A DNA stretch of 64,000 nt from Desmodesmus armatus. Lineage: Eukaryota; Chlorophyta; Chlorophyceae; Sphaeropleales; Scenedesmaceae. The position numbers and the translations under genes are program-made. Location of the stretch: contig VIIQ02000724.1 in NCBI GenBank assembly GCA_007449985.2, forward strand, positions 1-64,000, given 5' to 3'. Positions within the stretch are counted from its first letter, which is position 1. Every line of letters begins with the position of its first letter. The notes below the pieces were generated by a model, which ran no database searches, was not told the origin of the DNA, and saw only the letters and a program-made list of their open reading frames with translations. Below, piece after piece: positions 59,040-64,000 of the stretch.

Positions 59040-59822
59040 GTTGTTGTTTGTTGGTCTCATGGTTGAACAGTGCTGGCTCCCAGCACCCAAGGAAGCTGGC
59101 ACGTCGCGTGTGTGACGGACAGCAGGATGACAGGATGTACATGTATGTGTTCATGTAAATGCCATGCTGTTCTGTGTCAGCCTGCGGTGTACCCTTAGGA
59201 AGGTGAATCATAGGCATGGGATTGCAAGTACAGGCAGTGTGTGTGCACTATCACATGCTGCTGAGCGCTCTTGTCTGGAGAGGCTGTGTTGCTCATGCTG
59301 GAAAGACGTGTTCAGGCTACTGCTAACCTTGCAGCCATATGCAACCCACTTTGCTTTTTTTGTGGCGCATGCACTGAAATGTAGCAGTTCTAGCAAGTCA
59401 GAGCCATGTATGGGACTCTTATTCATGTGCATGCATGTACGCTGCTCCAGACAGCCTTGCGTGTCCTCGAAACATCCAGCACTCACTCATAGTCAGAGAC
59501 CTTGAAAATGTCAGCATCTGCGGGCGTTTGCAGCCAATTTCTTCCTCAACGTTTTCAGTTCCGTCCACTGCACTGCAGCTGGATTTACACAGCCACAAAA
59601 CTTCTTCTACACTCAAAGTGTCTGTGCAGTGCTCCGTGAAGTGTGCCACGTCGTTCCAGGCTCGAGCAGTTTTGAAATGACCTGTCATCAGCAGCAGCAA
59701 GCGGTGATCTCATCAAGGCTAGCCCACTCGTTGCTGCACATGTGAGGAATCGTTGAGAAGGTCACCTTACAGTCTTTGAAGTACCTCCTGGCCCTAGCAG
59801 CAGCACTGTGCGGGTGCTGCTG
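59040..59822. other. Intergenic region between MYND and coiled-coil genes
   Basis: About 780 bp with no recognisable gene or repeat. It should hold the end of the MYND 3' UTR and the promoter of the coiled-coil gene. The open frames on either strand have no protein-like features. Confidence 0.45.
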
Positions 59823-62800
59823 ATGCTGGTCAATGGGGACAGTAGCCACCCGCAACAACACAAAGCAAGCCTGGATGCTTTGCTGAAGTCTCTGGACGAA
59901 AGCTTAGCGGTGAGGTGCTTGAATTATATATATCCGAACCTGAGCACAGCACCTGCTCTGCCGCCAGCAGCGTAGCACAATGGTGGTCGGTTGGCGAAGC
60001 ATCCCTGCTCAACACGTATGCTGCAGGCGGCCACATTGCTGGATCAAGCATGCAACCATGATGACACCAGCATGTCAGCAGCCAAGGCCAGCATGGCAGG
60101 AGCAGGTGGCGATGCAGCCAAGCAGCAGCAGCTTGTGCGCCGTGCCAGCAAGGCCCTGCTCAAGCAGGTGGAGGAGTCCCGCCGCAAGTACACCGCGGAG
60201 GTTGACGGCCTCAAGGCTGAGCTGCAGCTGCTCAACAGACAGGCACTGAAGGACCGCAGGGATGCTGACCTGGCATCCGTCACAGCCGCAGCAGCGAAGA
60301 AAGCAGCACTGGAGGCCACAGAGGATCTGGAGCGCATCAATGACGACGTGTTGCGGGCCAAAAGAGCAGTGCAGCAGTTGCACAGGTTGGTGCCTGAACA
60401 GCTGTGGTACTTGCCAGCTGGGCCCAGCACATGGGCATGACAGCAGCCCTCACCAGATGTCTGCTGGTGTCGCATTACCTATGTTGGAGCTCAGATAGGT
60501 GCATGTGGAGGGTGGCAGACGTATCATCGGTTGCTTTTCTGTGCAGTGTCACAGTAGTCAGCACTCAGCCCCAACCTGACAGCAAGCAGCATGGGCGGCC
60601 GCCGCAGCCACAGCAGCAGCAGCAGCAGCAGCAGCAACATCCAACAGTGGTTTGTGTTGTCCTGCCAGCAATGTACGCAATGTATGCCAAGTTCAGCATG
60701 GCAAGCCTCCTTGTGAGTAAGTAGCCTTCATCGACTCCCACCGTCTGAGAGCTGGCGGACTATGTGCTGCTCTGCCACTGTGTGTTGCCGCTGTTTCTGT
60801 CTGTCTCTGTTGTCGTGCTGGGTGCAGCGAGCGGCAGGTGCTTGCATCCCAGCAGCAGACGCAGCAGGCTGAGATGCAGGCGCGGCTGCAGGAGGAGCTA
60901 CTGGCACAGAAGGCAGCCCTGGAGGCACAGCAGGCAGCACAGCAGGCGCAGCTGGACAAGGAGCGGGCAGTGGTGAGTGCGGCTGGGCACAATCATGAGC
61001 AGCCGAACCACCGGGATGCACGGATCTGAGTACAGCAGCAGCCACAGCACAACGACTGACTTGGACTGTCGCTGCATCTGCTGTCACTGGGCGCGGTCAG
61101 CTGAAGCCCAGAGGATGTTGCTGCGCCCTGTCATACTGTACCTCCATCAGCACTTGGCCTCAGAGCTGCAGTTGCAGTGAACTTACAACAAGGCTCGCCT
61201 CCATTCAGAATGTGTTGTAGGCCCGTTGTCAATCACCCCACTCCTTTCACGGGACATCCATCATGCCATGTTGACAGGTTGAGTCCATAAAGGCCTCAAC
61301 GCTGCACCGGCAGCAGCAGCTGGACAGCGAGGCAGCACAGCTGCAGCAGCAGCAGGCCGAGCTAACACAGCAGATGCTGGAGTTCCAGACCCGTGTGGCG
61401 CGCGCAGAAGCATCTGTGCAGGAGCGGGAGGCAGCCTTGGGTGACCTGCAGGTGATGCATAGTGTTGGCAGCAACCAGCTGTGACGGCAAGGAGCATTGG
61501 CAGCGCCACCAGCAGAAGCAGGACGGTGGTGGCGTATTTGCTGGCTGCCTTGTGCAAGAACGGCTGCTAGGAAGTGCAGCAGCAGAGCATTGGTGCACAA
61601 ATGCCTGCGGTCATGGGCATGTGCCAGACCAGATCAGCGACGTTTCCCATGATCAATTTGGCGGTACTGCCGTGTTCACAGTTACAGCAGACTGAAACGT
61701 CCTGTATGTGCTGGCTGTTGTGTGGTGTCTTGCAGGCTGCTGCTCGCTCCCACAATGCCCGAGAGGCCGAGCTGTTATCACGAGAGGCCGCAATTGATGC
61801 AGCACAGCAGCAGGTGGAGCAGCAGTCTCGACAGCTGCAGGTAAGAGGGGCAGGACAGGCATGGCTGCACCTGCAACTGGCCTATCATGAGCATGTCAAC
61901 AGCTCAGCACGCCTCAGCATGCCAGCCACATGGAGTGCTTGTCGGCGCACCTGGCATGTCGCACCATGACTCTCATGCCTGGCAAGCTTATGCCACGGCG
62001 ACAGGCGAGCTTTCCAGTCAATACCACGACTATTGTCCAGCAACAACAGTTTTTTGAACGTCCATCGCGGCCAGACTGTACAGACTGCATGTCTGCCTGC
62101 CTGCCTGCCTGCCTGCCGCCCTTGCTTACTCACATGTCTGCCTGTTTATGCTTTTGCGCTGCTGGCCGGCGCCACTGCAGGCCAAGCAGGGTGAGCTTGA
62201 GCAGCTGCAGTCCAGCCTGACGGCCGATGCTGCTGCACTGTCACAGCAGCTGAACACCTTTGAGGAACGCAGACAGGGGGCCATACGGGAGCTGCAGGTA
62301 TGTCACACACCTGTAATACTGTGGTTGGAAACTTGGTGTGGCTGGTGTATGCAGATGCACTGACTTAGCTGCAGCAGGTCTGACTGATTCTCATCATCCC
62401 ATCGGCAAATGCAGCGCGATTGCCAATCAGGTGCCTGCAGCAACAGGCACGCCACGTTGCATGCGCAGGCCCGTTGTTGCTGCCAAGGGTAGGATCGGCA
62501 TCTTAGATCCCCTGTACTTATATAACATGCTTGAGTTTGGCTGTATTTCGCCAGGAGCGCGAGGACAAGATTTCAGCTCGTGAGGGCGCTCTGACGGCTT
62601 CTCAGGAGGCAGTGGCGGCACAGCAGGGCGCAGCACAAGTAAGCTACAGGCCTGGGAGCTAGATTGCTTTTTATGCGCAGCATCAACCGCAGTTGAGCGC
62701 AATTATAGACAAGGTGTGGCGGGTGCCAACATGACGCCATCCCCTCCTATGCCTCAGGGTGACATGCTGGCATTATGCCAGTGCGGTTCAGACGCAGAGG

Positions 62801-64000
62801 CAGATGCTGCAGCCCATACACTTGTCCATGTCCATGCTGCTGCACCACATCCACCAGACACAACTTCAAGAAGCGACCATATGTATTGCAACACCCTCAG
62901 GTTGAGGTTGCCCGCCTTGAGTCCTCCCTGCGGTCCTTGCACAAGCAGCTGGGTGAGGCGGAGGCTGACTACCTCACAGGCACTGACAGGCTGTCAACCC
63001 TGCGCAGGGAGGTGGGTGACACACGCATCAGCTTGTGAGCTGGCTAGGTTGGCATGTCATGCGCACAGGTGTTGAGCAACTTCGCAAGTACAGGCAGGTT
63101 GATGTGCATGTCCCACTGTGTCACCAAACCGCGAGCAATCACCATGACACGTGCAGCGCCAGTGCGGATCATCTTGAACAGCAAAGCTCGCAGCTGCCCT
63201 TGCTGCGCTGCCGTGTTGTGTGATATGTGGGGCCGTATGACTGAGACTCCACAACCACGCTGACTGTTTTGATGTGCAGATTGCGTCTGCTGAGGAGGAG
63301 GTTGACCGCCTCACAGCCAGCAAGGCATCCGCCCAGGCAGAAGCAGACGAGGCTGATGCAGCAGCACAGCAGGCCCTGGAGACAGGGCATGCAGAGGTAG
63401 GGGGCACAGGCACCTGCGCCAGGCACAAGCATCGCCTGCACTGGTTGACCGACACACTCTGTTGTTTTTGCATGCAGCATGGGACGTTGAGCAATTTCTT
63501 GTGTTGTGCTGTGCCGGCCTTTCAGTTATGTGCTTGATCAAGCACATTCATGAGTGATGCTGCAGGGCCTTATACATGTGAAGAGTGCTGCAGATTCTGC
63601 ACCAACCGCGGCACACCAAGCCAGGGTCGCATGCCACATTCCTGCCGTACCACATTACTGAACTCCCACCTGCAGGTGATGAAGCTGCGGCGGCGCTTTG
63701 ACGAGCTGTCAGGGGAGGTGTCCCGCCTCAACCAGCAGCGGGAGCTGCTGCTCACACAGATGGCCGATGAACAGGCAGAGTGGGAGAAGAGGCAGCAGGT
63801 GGGTGGGTTGCACACGCCATAAGCAAAACATGTGCAACAACTGCACACCACTGCACACCACTGCACACCACTGCACCCCCCACACCCTTCACTGCCCTCT
63901 CTCCTTGCACACCCTCTGTCTTACCCCCTTCGCCCTCCGCCCACCTGCCTGCCCTTCATCAGGCTGCGTCGAATGAGCTGGCAGCGCGTGAGTCCTCCGT
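59823..64000 (+). CDS. Coiled-coil protein, 3' end outside window
   Basis: Eleven exons are visible: 59823-59909, 60027-60385, 60828-60972, 61278-61451, 61736-61840, 62181-62297, 62555-62638, 62901-63011, 63280-63396, 63676-63798, 63963-64000 and beyond. From exon 4 on, every exon is a multiple of three in phase 0. The protein is almost entirely charged, Ala/Glu/Gln/Leu-rich helix without Pro or Gly breaks (for example KALLKQVEESRRKYTAEVD, REDKISAREGALTASQEAV, MKLRRRFDELSGEVSRLNQ), a long coiled coil. No motor, kinase or membrane segment is seen. It could be a structural protein of the basal body, flagellum or cytoskeleton, but the sequence does not show which. The start exon (MLVNGDSSHPQQHKASLDAL) is plausible because its phase fits, but earlier exons cannot be excluded. 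Confidence 0.78.

Overview
This is a window of nuclear DNA from a eukaryote, most likely a green alga of the Chlorophyceae (volvocalean or Haematococcus-like). The reasons are GC-rich spliced genes with clean GT-AG introns, strong CAG/polyglutamine richness, a TGTAA motif just behind one gene, an L1-type LINE, tRNA-derived SINEs, and an algal-type MYND protein. The species cannot be named from sequence alone. There are no operons, ribosome binding sites, CRISPR arrays or prokaryotic genes.

Positions 1-33,350 are repeats with no host gene. About 105 copies of a 137-bp satellite lie in one orientation in five blocks (7119-10926, 11394-12050, 14035-20229, 21035-23856, 32039-33009). A diverged fringe follows at 33,020-33,350. 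Two subfamilies of an L1-like LINE sit in and beside the arrays. LINE-B is represented by one nearly complete copy (23857-32038: 5' leader, ORF1, ORF2 and 3' UTR, but with dead ORFs) and one nested remnant (about 4790-7118). LINE-A is represented by 3' parts at 1-3180, 4989-5467, 6158-6453 (reversed) and 12387-13554. The LINE-B 3' ends all join the satellite at the same base of the monomer, and the complete copy has a 9-bp target duplication there, so LINE-B looks like a satellite-targeting LINE. A tRNA-headed SINE (10927-11393) ends in a sequence homologous to the LINE 3' tail and has a perfect 13-bp target duplication, a clear parasite-host pair. An 0.8-kb segment of unknown nature interrupts the arrays twice; one copy carries a LINE-A insertion and the other is the empty site. 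The layout suggests a centromeric, pericentromeric or subtelomeric cluster, but that is inference.

Positions 33,350-36,340 also hold a second SINE superfamily with microsatellite tails, (TTTATC)n or (ATT)n, and tRNA-like heads.

Positions 35,355-64,000 are gene territory. (1) Minus strand, 48908 to 35355: a 20-exon gene for a probably secreted protein with a signal peptide, a CBM4/9-like domain, seven tandem Sushi-like modules (one symmetric phase 1-1 exon each), two more CBM-like domains and a C-terminal clan-A glycoside hydrolase with both catalytic glutamates. (2) Plus strand, 49974-53993: a seven-exon FAD-dependent oxidoreductase, probably organellar, about 1.07 kb from and divergent to gene 1. 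(3) Plus strand, 55692-58959: a two-exon MYND zinc-finger protein with an in-frame TAG at codon 342. (4) Plus strand, 59823 to beyond the window: a coiled-coil protein built from small phase-0 exons. The exon phases agree across every junction I modelled, which is the main support for the gene models. Apart from the shared intergenic region of genes 1 and 2, nothing indicates that these genes work together.
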